A stretch of DNA of 64,000 bases, taken from contig NZ_CP070326.1 of NCBI RefSeq assembly GCF_016917755.1, positions 8,556,001 through 8,620,000 of the forward strand, written 5' to 3'. The position numbers and the translations under genes are program-made. This document shows, piece after piece, positions 32,696 through 40,580 of the stretch. Numbering within the stretch: the stretch's first letter is position 1; each line of letters starts with the position of its first letter. Origin of the DNA: Streptomyces noursei (GTDB taxonomy: Bacteria > Actinomycetota > Actinomycetes > Streptomycetales > Streptomycetaceae). The notes below the pieces were generated by a model that ran no database searches, was not told the origin of the DNA, and worked only from the letters and a program-made list of their open reading frames with translations.

Positions 32696-33370
32696 TCAGG
32701 ACGCGAAGAGCCGTACCGGCCAGGCCGCGTGTGCTTCCGCGGCGATGTCGAGCAGCGGCGCGGAGGCGGCGGGCAGCGCGCCGAGACCTTCGGTGACGGC
32801 GCGGTGCGCGGCTTCGGTGGCCTGTTCCGCGACCTGTTCGAGGTCGTCGGTGAGGCGGGCGAGGACGGCGGTGGCGTCGAACGGGTCCAGGCTCAGCAGC
32901 CGGACCACCGCGGTGGCCGGGCCGCTGATGTTCTCGTAGGCGACGGCGTACGCGGCGTCCAGCGGGGTCAGCCCGGCGGACCGGGCAGCCAGGCCGAGGA
33001 CGACCGGCTGGTGGGCACCGCGCGGGCGGGCCGCGGCCAGCGCGTCGAGCGCGGCACTCGGCCAGGTGGCGCGGGCGGCCCGCATCATCTGGCGGCCGAG
33101 CCGGCGGGCGACCTGGCGCAGCGCCGGGACCGGTGTGCGGGCGTCCGCGGCGTCGTCCAGGAGGAGCGGGTCCAGGCCGGCCGCGGCCGCGGCGGCCAGG
33201 CCCGCCGCGACCAGCCCCGCGGTGTGCAGCCGCCCCCGGCAGAAGGTCTCCAGGGTGGCGGCGTCCTTGATGTGCCCCGCGGCGACGGCCGGTTCGGCGC
33301 CGCCCGAGTGGGCGTGCCCTCCGGCGGGGAACCGGCCGTCGGCGAGGACGAGCAGCGCAGCGCGGCTCAT
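32696..33370 (-). CDS. ureF: Urease accessory protein UreF
   Basis: 224 aa from ATG 33370 (MSRAALLVLADGRFPAGGHA). The typical early motif DGRFPAGGHAHSGG is present, then an all-helical body with AYAVAYENISGPATAVVRLL. UreF links UreD to UreG. The frame is open 105 bases further upstream, but that part is the translated text of a common Streptomyces repeat. The true ribosome binding site GGGGGAG, 7 bases before ATG 33370, is itself the end of that repeat. Confidence 0.93.
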   Translation of the reverse strand: MSRAALLVLADGRFPAGGHAHSGGAEPAVAAGHIKDAATLETFCRGRLHTAGLVAAGLAAAAAAGLDPLLLDDAADARTPVPALRQVARRLGRQMMRAARATWPSAALDALAAARPRGAHQPVVLGLAARSAGLTPLDAAYAVAYENISGPATAVVRLLSLDPFDATAVLARLTDDLEQVAEQATEAAHRAVTEGLGALPAASAPLLDIAAEAHAAWPVRLFAS

Positions 33371-33375
33371 GCCGA

Positions 33376-33475
33376 CACTCCCCCAGTCTTCGACCGGCGG
33401 CGCCCCCACGCTTCGCTCGGCTTCGCATTCACTCAGCGCGCACCTTTGAATGGCTCGCTCGCTACGCTCGCTCAT
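33376..33475. repeat. Streptomyces dispersed repeat between ureC and ureF
   Basis: Read on the minus strand: ATGAGCGAGCGTAGCGAGCG ... CGAAGCCGAGCGAAGCGTGG then GACTGGGGGAGT. The text (encoding MSERSERAI ... EAERSVGAP ... EDWGS) recurs upstream of many Streptomyces genes as I recall. It fills most of the unusually long 147-base ureC-ureF gap and provides the ureF Shine-Dalgarno. Confidence 0.7.
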
Positions 33476-33517
33476 CGTTGGTGCTCCGGATCGTTCGGTG
33501 ACGGCATGGACGCTACG

Positions 33518-35239
33518 TCAGAAGAGGAAGTACCGCTGGGCCATGGGGAGTTCGGCGGCCGGGGCGGGTTCGACCACCTCGCCGTCGATGGTCACCGTGA
33601 AGGTGTCGGGGTCGACATGGACGCGCGGCAGGGCGTCGTTGTTGCGCATGTCGGCCTTCTTGACACCGCGGGTGGAGCGGATGGCCTCGAAGGACTTCGC
33701 CAGCGCGAGGCGCTCGGGGAGGTTGTCCTCCAGTGCCTGCTGGGAGACGAAGTTGACCGAGTTGCTGCCCGGGGCCTTGCCGAAGGCGCCGAACATCGGG
33801 CGGGGCAGCACCGGCTGCGGGGTGGGGATGGACGCGTTGGCGTCCCCCATCTGCGCGTAGGCGATCTGGCCGCCCTTGATGACCAGCTGCGGCTTGACGC
33901 CGAAGAACGCCGGGTCCCACAGGACGAGGTCGGCGAGCTTGCCGCTCTCGACCGAGCCGACGAGGTGGTCGATGCCCTGGGCGATGGCCGCGTTGATGGT
34001 GTACTTCGCGACGTAGCGCCGGGCGCGGTGGTTGTCCGCGTGGCCGTCGCCGGGCAGTGCGCCCCGGCGACGCTTCATGACGTGCGCGGTCTGCCAGGTC
34101 CGCATCACGACCTCGCCGATCCGGCCCATGGCCTGGGCGTCGGAGGACATGATCGAGATGGCGCCGAGGTCGTGCAGGATGTCCTCGGCGGCGATGGTGG
34201 AGGGCCGGATCCGGGACTCGGCGAAGGCCAGGTCCTCCGGGACCGCGGGGTTGAGGTGGTGACAGACCATCAGCATGTCGAGGTGTTCTTCGACGGTGTT
34301 GACGGTGTGCGGCCGCGTGGGGTTGGTGGACGCGGGCAGCACGTTGGGCTCGGAGACCATCGCGATCATGTCGGGGGCGTGGCCGCCGCCGGCGCCCTCG
34401 ACGTGGAACGCGTGGATGGAGCGGCCGGCGATGGCGGCGATGGTGTCGCCGAGGAATCCGGCCTCGTTGAGGGTGTCGGTGTGGATCGCGAGCTGGGCGC
34501 CGCTCTCCTCGCACACCGTCAGACAGGCGTCGAGGACGGCGGGGGTGGCGCCCCAGTCCTCGTGGATCTTGAAGCCGAGGATGCCGGCGCGCAGCTGGTC
34601 GCGCATCGACGGCAGGGACATGGTGTTGCCCTTGCCGAGCAGGCCGACGTTGACCGGCAGGTTGTCCATCGACTCGAAGAGCCGGGCGATGTGCCAGGCA
34701 CCGGGGGTGATGGTGGTGGCCTTGCTGCCCTCGGCGGGGCCGGTGCCGCCGCCGATCATGGTGGTGATGCCCGAGGCCAGCGCCTCGTCCGCCTGCTGGG
34801 GGCAGATGAAGTGGACGTGGGTGTCGATGCCGCCGGCGGTGAGGATCTTGCCGTTGCCGGCGATGACCTCGGTCTCCGGGCCGATCACCAGGTCGGGGTG
34901 GACGCCGTCCATGGTGTCGGGGTTGCCGGCCTTGCCCAGCGCGACGATCCGGCCGTCGCGGATGCCGACGTCGGTCTTGACGATGCCCCAGTGGTCGAGC
35001 ACCACGGCACCGGTGATCACGGTGTCCGGCGCGCCCTCAGCGCGGGTGACGCGGGACTGGCCCATCGACTCGCGGATCACCTTGCCGCCGCCGAAGACCG
35101 CCTCGTCGCCGGCCCGGCCGGGGCCGCCGGAGCGGTCCTCGGAGATCTCGATGACCAGGTCGGTGTCGGCGAGCCGGATCCGGTCGCCGACCGTCGGGCC
35201 GAACAGGTCGGCGTATTCCTGGCGGGTCAGTTCAGGCAC
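33518..35239 (-). CDS. ureC: Urease alpha subunit
   Basis: 573 aa from GTG 35239, overlapping the end of ureB by 8 bases. Nickel ligands and active site are present: THVHFICPQQ (His pair), GFKIHEDWGATP (Lys to be carbamylated), HIDTLNEAGFL-like segment IHTDTLNEAGFLGDT, HVEGAGGGHAPD, and the flap MVCHHLNP with its His. Hydrolyses urea to ammonia and carbamate in the cytoplasm. Length is the family standard. Second catalytic requirement is the UreD/F/G set downstream. Confidence 0.98.
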   Translation of the reverse strand: MPELTRQEYADLFGPTVGDRIRLADTDLVIEISEDRSGGPGRAGDEAVFGGGKVIRESMGQSRVTRAEGAPDTVITGAVVLDHWGIVKTDVGIRDGRIVALGKAGNPDTMDGVHPDLVIGPETEVIAGNGKILTAGGIDTHVHFICPQQADEALASGITTMIGGGTGPAEGSKATTITPGAWHIARLFESMDNLPVNVGLLGKGNTMSLPSMRDQLRAGILGFKIHEDWGATPAVLDACLTVCEESGAQLAIHTDTLNEAGFLGDTIAAIAGRSIHAFHVEGAGGGHAPDMIAMVSEPNVLPASTNPTRPHTVNTVEEHLDMLMVCHHLNPAVPEDLAFAESRIRPSTIAAEDILHDLGAISIMSSDAQAMGRIGEVVMRTWQTAHVMKRRRGALPGDGHADNHRARRYVAKYTINAAIAQGIDHLVGSVESGKLADLVLWDPAFFGVKPQLVIKGGQIAYAQMGDANASIPTPQPVLPRPMFGAFGKAPGSNSVNFVSQQALEDNLPERLALAKSFEAIRSTRGVKKADMRNNDALPRVHVDPDTFTVTIDGEVVEPAPAAELPMAQRYFLF

Positions 35240-35660
35240 CTTCGACTCCGTTCTCCCCGAGAATCCGTCCGGGGGCATCCCCGTCTCCGCCCGCTCGGCC
35301 GCGATGCAGGTCGTTCCACGGCTGCGGCCCGGCGGCCTCCCGCCCGTCGCCCGCGTCGAGCGGTCCTCCGGTCTGTCCGCGCAGCCCCGCGACGATCCGC
35401 TTGCCCCCGATGGGGACCAGCTCGACCTCGGTGGGGATGCCGGGCTCGAAGCGCACGGCGGAGCCGGCCGCGACGTTCAGCCGCTTGCCGTGCGCGGCCG
35501 CGCGGTCGAAGTCGAGGCCGGGGTTGGCCTCGGCGAAGTGGTAGTGGGAGCCGACCTGAACAGGGCGGTCGGCGGAGTTGAGGACGGTCATGCGCGTGAG
35601 GGGGAGGCCGTCGTTGAGGCGCACCGGCTCGTCGGCGTAGAGGATCTGTCCCGGGATCAT
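35232..35660 (-). CDS. ureB: Urease beta subunit
   Basis: 142 aa from ATG 35660. The conserved part occupies residues 1-105 (MIPGQILYADEPVRLN, VQVGSHYHFAEANPGLDFDR, GKRIVAGLRGQ). It has about 37 extra residues at the C-terminus (DAGDGREAAGPQPW ... GENGVEGA), rich in Gly and acidic residues, compared with about 100-105 residues in many bacteria. Structural subunit of the urease trimer. Lies 17 bases after ureA. Confidence 0.96.
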   Translation of the reverse strand: MIPGQILYADEPVRLNDGLPLTRMTVLNSADRPVQVGSHYHFAEANPGLDFDRAAAHGKRLNVAAGSAVRFEPGIPTEVELVPIGGKRIVAGLRGQTGGPLDAGDGREAAGPQPWNDLHRGRAGGDGDAPGRILGENGVEGA

Positions 35661-35677
35661 TTTCTGCTCTCCCGCGG

Positions 35678-35980
<303 letters not shown>

Positions 35981-36512
35981 ACGTTCCACCTCACAGGTTT
36001 TCACCCGGGCGCATTTGCCCAGGCCACAGGCGCGAGCACACCTGCGCAGTTAGATGTACCACACAATGTTTAAAGGCGGAGCAAACCGGCTTTCAGCAAT
36101 TGACCATCAACTTCCTCATGATGGAAGCCTAGTTAGGCGAGATTTCGACGGCGTTACAGCGGACGTCGCATTGCACGACCCGCGTCACGCCTGGCGTAAC
36201 ACGCCGGAAATCCCTGCGCACCACCGACCGCGCGGCCTGCTTCACGGCGGCGACTTCCACGCCGGAGGCCGAGGGGGGCATGGAGCCGGGGTGGCACATT
36301 CCACATCCCCAACCCCCTTCCGGAATACGGAAATCCGACGGAAGCGCACATGACCATCCGGAAGAATCTCCACAAAGCCGGCATCCATTCCGATGCACGA
36401 ACCCGCGCGTTCACTATCCGGTCTTGACAGGTTTCAAACGCGGTCGTAATCCTCATGCTCTTGTCAAGAATTCCGCTGCGCACCAACCCCCACAACAGCA
36501 TCGGAGCCCCCC
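35981..36512. promoter_or_regulatory. Divergent control region of urease and aminopeptidase genes (532 bases)
   Basis: Notably AT-rich for this genome, especially 36050-36150 (ACAATGTTTAAAG, TAGTTAGGCGAG) and 36410-36480 (CGGTCTTGACAGG, CTTGTCAAGAATTCC). No gene seen. CTTGACA (36424-36430) and CTTGTCAAG (36461-36469) are candidate -35-like or operator elements for the rightward aminopeptidase. Confidence 0.5.
36196..36211. promoter_or_regulatory. Candidate GlnR box upstream of ureA
   Basis: GTAAC-N6-GAAAT at 36196-36211 matches the described Streptomyces GlnR half-site pair gTnAC-n6-GaAAc in nine of ten positions. A looser GTCAC copy sits 12 bases upstream (36184). It lies about 215 bases from the ureA start. 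Nitrogen control of urease by GlnR is established in S. coelicolor; the site here is inference. Confidence 0.4.
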
Positions 36513-37460
36513 GTGATTCGCTCTTCCCGTATCCGCCGCGCGGCGCTCGCCGCCGGCACCTGCACCGCCGTCGCCGCCCTCCTGGGCACCGCGGCGGTCG
36601 CCCAGGCCACCTCCCCCCACATCCAGGCCGCGCCGGACATCCCGGTGGCCGGCATCAAGGCACATCTGGACCAGCTCCAGTCCATAGCCGACGCCAACGG
36701 GGGCAACCGCGCCCACGGACAGGCCGGCTACCAGGCGTCGATCGACTACATCAAGGGGAAGCTGGACGCGGCCGGCTTCACCACCACGGTCCAGGAGTTC
36801 AACAGCGGCGGCGCCAAGGGCTCCAACCTGATCGCGGACTGGCCCGGCGGCGCCGAGGACTCCACGGTGATGGCCGGCTCGCACCTGGACTCGGTCGAGG
36901 CGGGCCCGGGCATCAACGACAACGGCTCCGGCTCGGCCGGCATCCTGGAGGTCGCCCTCGCCGTCTCCCGGGAGCACCTCAAGCCCACCAAGCACCTGCG
37001 GTTCGCCTGGTGGGGCGACGAGGAGGACGGCATGGTCGGCTCCCGCCACTACATCGACACCCTCGGCGCCGGCACCTCGAAGATCTCCGCCTACCTGAAC
37101 TTCGACATGATCGGCTCGCCGAACCCGGGCTACTTCGTCTACGACGACGACGCCAAGCTGGAGAAGGTCTTCAAGGACTGGTTCGCCGCGAAGAACATCG
37201 CCACCGAGCCGGAGACCGAGGGCGACGGCCGCTCCGACCACGCACCCTTCAAGGACGCCGGCGTCCCGGTCGGCGGGCTCTTCTCGGGCGCCGACTACAT
37301 CAAGACCGCCGCCCAGGCCAAGGCGTGGGGCGGGACCGCGGGCAAGGCGTTCGACGCCTGCTACCACCGCTCCTGCGACACCAGCAAGAACATCGACGAC
37401 ACCGCGCTGCACAACCACACCGACGCCATCGCCAACGCCATCTGGCAGCTCAGCTCCTGA
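36513..37460 (+). CDS. Secreted M28 family zinc aminopeptidase
   Basis: 315 aa from GTG 36513 with GGAG upstream. Signal peptide residues 1-32 (basic SSRIRRAALAAGTC start, AVAQA end), then a short propeptide-like segment. Dizinc site residues are visible: His in MAGSHLDSV, Asp in INDNGSGSAG, Glu-Glu in WWGDEEDGMVGS, Asp in NFDMIGSP, His in RSDHAPF. Close in layout and length to the S. griseus aminopeptidase. Two Cys near the C-terminus (DACYHRSCD) match its disulfide. It removes N-terminal residues from extracellular peptides. Confidence 0.94.
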   Translation: MIRSSRIRRAALAAGTCTAVAALLGTAAVAQATSPHIQAAPDIPVAGIKAHLDQLQSIADANGGNRAHGQAGYQASIDYIKGKLDAAGFTTTVQEFNSGGAKGSNLIADWPGGAEDSTVMAGSHLDSVEAGPGINDNGSGSAGILEVALAVSREHLKPTKHLRFAWWGDEEDGMVGSRHYIDTLGAGTSKISAYLNFDMIGSPNPGYFVYDDDAKLEKVFKDWFAAKNIATEPETEGDGRSDHAPFKDAGVPVGGLFSGADYIKTAAQAKAWGGTAGKAFDACYHRSCDTSKNIDDTALHNHTDAIANAIWQLSS

Positions 37461-37515
37461 CGCCGCGACGGCAGTGACGGCCGCCCCTGCGCGCGGCCGC
37501 CCTCCGCCCCCGCGG

Positions 37516-37830
37516 TCACCTCTCCCGACCCGGTCGCCGATCCCCGGCGGCCGGGTCGCGGTGTTCCGCCGCGATGCCGAAGCGCCGCCGTTCGCCCGGA
37601 GCGGACGGCAGGGAACGCACGGACGAGACCGTGCTGATCACTTCCACCCCTTCGGCGTCCGCCTCCTGCCGCCCCAGTTCTTCGAGTCGTTCCAGGTCAG
37701 CGGCGGACACCAGCGCAACGAGGGGCCTCCCGTGGCGGGTCACGACCACTCGCTCGCCGCCATAGACGACGCGGTTGATCAGATCCGCGAGTTCGGCCCG
37801 GGCTTGCGTCACCGGAATTTCGTAGGCCAT
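37516..37830 (-). CDS. Phd/YefM family antitoxin-like protein without adjacent toxin
   Basis: 104 aa from ATG 37830. Residues 1-55 are the Phd fold: MAYEIPVTQARAELADLINR, VVYGGERVVVTRHGRPLVAL. A tail of about 30 basic residues follows. No Fic/Doc, RelE or PIN toxin gene lies next to it; the neighbour is clpP, divergent, with a 12-base palindrome in the 58-base gap. Either an orphan antitoxin or a regulator of the ClpP gene, and a plausible substrate of that protease. Confidence 0.8.
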   Translation of the reverse strand: MAYEIPVTQARAELADLINRVVYGGERVVVTRHGRPLVALVSAADLERLEELGRQEADAEGVEVISTVSSVRSLPSAPGERRRFGIAAEHRDPAAGDRRPGRER

Positions 37831-37845
37831 GCTCCCATTCTAACT

Positions 37846-37857
37846 GGACGTACGTCC
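37846..37857. promoter_or_regulatory. Palindromic operator between phd and clpP
   Basis: GGACGTACGTCC, perfect 12-base palindrome 16 bases upstream of the phd start and 32 bases upstream of the clpP start. The adjacent TACATTTTTTACAG is AT-rich, as in a promoter. Confidence 0.55.
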
Positions 37858-37888
37858 TGTACATTTTTTACAGATGAAGGGAGCAGTC

Positions 37889-38524
37889 ATGCTGCGGCCG
37901 ACGGCTCGCTATGTCCTGCCCGAGTTCACCGAGCGCACCAGCTACGGGACCCGGACGCTGGACCCGTACTCCAAGCTGCTCAGCGAGCGGATCGTCTTCC
38001 TGGGGACCCCCATCGACGACGCCTCCGCCAACGACGTGATGGCCCAGTTCGTCCACCTTGAGCACGCCGCGCCGGACCAGGACATCTCGCTCTACATCAA
38101 CTCCCCCGGCGGCTCGTTCACCGCGATGTGCGCGATCTACGACACGATGCGCTACGTCTCGTGCGACGTGGAGACCGTCTGCCTGGGCCAGGCGGCCACG
38201 ACGGCGGCGGTACTGCTGGCCGCCGGCACCCCGGGGAAGCGACTGGCGCTGCCGCACGCGCGGATGGTGATCCACCAGCCGTCGCTCGACGAACCGGTCC
38301 AGGGCCAGACCGACGACCTCCGGATCCGGGCCGAGGAACTGCTGCGCACCCGCGACAAGCTGGAGCGGATGCTGGCCGAGCACACCGGACAGCCCCGGGA
38401 GCGGATCGCCGCGGACCTGGAGCGGGAGACCTTCTTCGACGCGCCGACCGCCCAGGAGTACGGCCTGGTCGACGGGTTGACCCGCGGTCGCAAGCGGTCC
38501 GCGCCGCAGCTCGTCGGGCGGTGA
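37889..38524 (+). CDS. clpP: ClpP-like protease subunit with altered catalytic residues
   Basis: 211 aa from ATG 37889, which has AAGGGAG 5 bases upstream (ATG 37874 in frame has none). ClpP fold intact: DPYSKLLSERIVFLGTPIDD, LYINSPGGSFTAMCAIYDTM, HARMVIHQPS. The nucleophile segment reads GQAATTAAVLLAAG (residues 100-113), so Thr104 stands where GQAAS has the catalytic Ser; His129 is kept; the Asp position reads Glu180 in LERETFFDAP. It may be a non-proteolytic or Thr-dependent subunit that assembles with other ClpP rings. A Phd-like gene is divergent and the next gene is coupled. Confidence 0.9.
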   Translation: MLRPTARYVLPEFTERTSYGTRTLDPYSKLLSERIVFLGTPIDDASANDVMAQFVHLEHAAPDQDISLYINSPGGSFTAMCAIYDTMRYVSCDVETVCLGQAATTAAVLLAAGTPGKRLALPHARMVIHQPSLDEPVQGQTDDLRIRAEELLRTRDKLERMLAEHTGQPRERIAADLERETFFDAPTAQEYGLVDGLTRGRKRSAPQLVGR

Positions 38525-38838
38525 CCGCGATGTGGCCACCGCAACTGCCGCCGCTGCCCGCCCTGACCCGGGCCGAGGGACAGGTGATCGACCGCTATCT
38601 GGAGGTCCTGGATCTGCTGGGCCGGATCAACCCGGCCCGCGGCACCAGCACCTACGGCGGTCTGCGCGCGGCCCAGGCCCTGGTCGCCAAGTCCACCGAG
38701 CTGCGGGACGCACTGGCCCTGATGCACGACCGGGGGGAGAGCGAACTGCACACCGAGGCCCTGGGCCGGGCGCTGCGGGTGCTGGACGGGGAGCGGCGGG
38801 CGCGGCGGGTGACCGTGCCGCCGCAGGACGGCGCCTGA
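38521..38838 (+). CDS. Hypothetical protein coupled to clpP (105 aa)
   Basis: GTG 38521 overlaps the clpP stop (GTGA); ATG 38530 is the alternative. The product is mostly helical: ALTRAEGQVIDRYLEVLDLL, QALVAKSTELRDALALMHD, HTEALGRALRVLDGERRARR. No membrane segment or known domain. Tight coupling suggests a partner or adaptor of the unusual ClpP. Ended by a hairpin. Confidence 0.65.
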   Translation: MTAMWPPQLPPLPALTRAEGQVIDRYLEVLDLLGRINPARGTSTYGGLRAAQALVAKSTELRDALALMHDRGESELHTEALGRALRVLDGERRARRVTVPPQDGA

Positions 38839-38877
38839 CCCGCTCCGCCGGCGCCCGCGGGAGCCGTACGGGCCCTG

Positions 38878-38911
38878 ACGCGGGGCGCGTTACGGGGGTC
38901 GCGCCCCGCGT
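38878..38911 (+). terminator. Terminator after the clpP unit
   Basis: Perfect 12-bp stem 38878-38889 / 38900-38911 with a 10-base loop. Confidence 0.8.
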
Positions 38912-39095
38912 GTCCGGGACACGTACGGCTCGAAAGTGCGCAGACGGCGTAGCGTGCACGGCTGTTGTAAGGGGGCGAGGAATTGCGCAGGTCGCCGGAA
39001 ATTCCCGCATCCCTTGGGTTTCGACGCTGGTGACGGCCCCGGCTCCGCGGCCGTTACCGGCCCGCGATATGCAAATCCACCCATTCGGCTCAGAC

Positions 39096-39109
39096 GTGAC
39101 CAATGTCAC
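39096..39109. promoter_or_regulatory. Candidate Crp site upstream of the NlpC/P60 gene
   Basis: GTGACCAATGTCAC is a perfect inverted repeat (GTGAC-CAAT-GTCAC) and fits the Streptomyces Crp motif GTG-N6-GNCAC. It lies 32 bases before a possible GTG start at 39141 and 143 bases before the preferred ATG 39252. Confidence 0.45.
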
Positions 39110-39251
39110 ATAGGGCATTTTCGGCTCGGAAATCGGGTGGGTGGTGCGTGACGATCCCTTCGACGACAAGCCCCCGCCACAGCGACGGGGCGGTCCGGAC
39201 GGGCAGCTGATCCCGCCGTCGTCCGGATCACCGGCTGACGAAGGGTTGCGC

Positions 39252-39725
39252 ATGACCAGGCGCGTGCAGATGCCGCATCTGCTGGCGCGTGCCGGCACCG
39301 TCTCCGCTCTGACCCTGATCACCCTGGGCGGCCCCGCACCGGCCCCCGGCGTGGCCGCGGAGCCGTCATTAGCCTCCGTTTCCGCCAAGGCCCTGCAGAT
39401 CGCCGCCTCCAAGGAGGGCTCCCCCTACAAGTGGGGGGCACAGGGGCCGGACAGCTTCGACTGCTCGGGGCTGACGCGCTACTCCTACCGGCGGGCCGGA
39501 CGGACCCTGCCCCGCACCGCAGCCGCCCAGTACCGGCACACCGAGCATGTGTCGCGTTCCTCCCGCAAGGGCGGCGACCTGGTCTTCTTCCACTCCGGCA
39601 GCGGGGTCTACCACGTCGGCATCTACGCGGGCGACGACCGGATCTGGCACGCGCCCAAGGCCGGCGCGGTGGTGCGGCTGGAACGGATCTGGAGCCGCTC
39701 GGTCTGGTACGGGCGGGTGCCCTGA
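39252..39725 (+). CDS. Secreted NlpC/P60 cell-wall peptidase
   Basis: 157 aa from ATG 39252 with GAAGGG 7 bases upstream. Signal-like segment residues 8-38 (LLARAGTVSALTLITLGG ... GVAAEP). The NlpC/P60 domain fills the rest: Cys in DSFDCSGLTRYSY, His in VYHVGIYAG, third residue His in IWHAPKAG. It cleaves stem peptides of peptidoglycan. The frame is open back to GTG 39141 (VRDDPFDDKPPPQRRG...), so a longer form with a cytoplasmic leader is possible. A Crp-like palindrome lies upstream. The 3' half is overlapped by an antisense reading frame. Confidence 0.88.
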   Translation: MTRRVQMPHLLARAGTVSALTLITLGGPAPAPGVAAEPSLASVSAKALQIAASKEGSPYKWGAQGPDSFDCSGLTRYSYRRAGRTLPRTAAAQYRHTEHVSRSSRKGGDLVFFHSGSGVYHVGIYAGDDRIWHAPKAGAVVRLERIWSRSVWYGRVP

Positions 39726-40304
39726 CCGGCCGGCGCGCCGACGCCCCGTCACTTGACACGGGGCCGGGCGACTTGGCGGCGGCCGGCGCATCGGCCCGAC
39801 CGTACGGCGGCGTCTCCGGGCCGCCGCACGGGGACGCGGAAACGCCGGGAGCGGCGGTCGGCTGGCGTCGACCCGGCAGGGTGCCGCGGTCGGCCACGGC
39901 ACCGTCACCCAGACCGTCTTGCCGCCGGACGCCACGGGCTCGACCCAGAGCCGGCCGCCGCGCTCGGCGGCCAGGGAGCGGATGATGACCAGGCCGCGGC
40001 CGTTGTCCTGCTGCACCGCGGCGGGCAGCCGGCGCGGCGGGCGGGGATGGGCGTCGGTGACGCCCAGACACAGCCGCTCCTCGCGGTCGAGGCGGAGGGC
40101 GACGGTGAAGGCCGGGGACTGGCCGCGGGTGTGCTGGACGGCGTTGGTGGCGAGTTCGGAGACGATCAGCAGCAGATCGTCGGCGGCCGCCGATCCGGGC
40201 GGCAGACCCCATCGGGCGAGGACGTCCCGCACATGTCCGCGGGCGGCGGCCACCGAGGCGGGGAGGCTCGGCAGAGTGCGGGTGGATTGCTGGTGGTCTG
40301 CCAT
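39369..40304 (-). CDS. ATP-binding anti-sigma-like protein with run-on antisense tail
   Basis: Start ATG 40304 with AAGGGA upstream. Residues 1-145 are a HATPase_c_2 domain of the RsbW/SpoIIAB type: N-box ELATNAVQHTR, G1 region QQDNGRGLVIIRSLA, GGKTVWVTVPW. Such proteins usually end soon after, but here the frame has no stop for another 165 codons and crosses the NlpC/P60 gene antisense, giving Pro/Arg-rich sequence. The first half is surely real; the tail probably reflects a lost stop codon or small frameshift near 39870. Confidence 0.75.
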   Translation of the reverse strand: MADHQQSTRTLPSLPASVAAARGHVRDVLARWGLPPGSAAADDLLLIVSELATNAVQHTRGQSPAFTVALRLDREERLCLGVTDAHPRPPRRLPAAVQQDNGRGLVIIRSLAAERGGRLWVEPVASGGKTVWVTVPWPTAAPCRVDASRPPLPAFPRPRAAARRRRRTVGPMRRPPPSRPAPCQVTGRRRAGRSGHPPVPDRAAPDPFQPHHRAGLGRVPDPVVARVDADVVDPAAGVEEDQVAALAGGTRHMLGVPVLGGCGAGQGPSGPPVGVARQPRAVEAVRPLCPPLVGGALLGGGDLQGLGGNGG

Positions 40305-40580
40305 GACGACGCCGTCCCTTTCCCACCGAGGCGCGGCTCCGGCCGGCGTGCTGCCGGGTTGCCGACCGGGGCCGACGACCTCGGTTGTGTGCTCTGCGCC
40401 AGACTGCCACCCATGCTGCCCGTGTGGCGGGCGATCGCCCAAGACATACAGAGTTCTATCGCCGTTCTCTCGCCCGATGCGGTGAACGCTGCTGCGGCGG
40501 AGGGCGCTTGGGGTGTATGAGGTCTCCGGGGCGGCGCCGCGGCCCGTCGTGCGCGGCGCCGCCGTCGCCGGGCGACGTCG

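Noticed and set aside
32636..35581. A 981-codon open frame on the plus strand across the urease genes
   Set aside because: It is antisense to ureF and ureC, has Val/Gly/Asp-rich shadow composition and no ribosome binding site; the urease genes are certain.
38839..39251. c-di-AMP (ydaO-type) riboswitch upstream of the NlpC/P60 gene
   Set aside because: Such leaders occur before wall hydrolase genes in actinobacteria, but I could not match the conserved core here.
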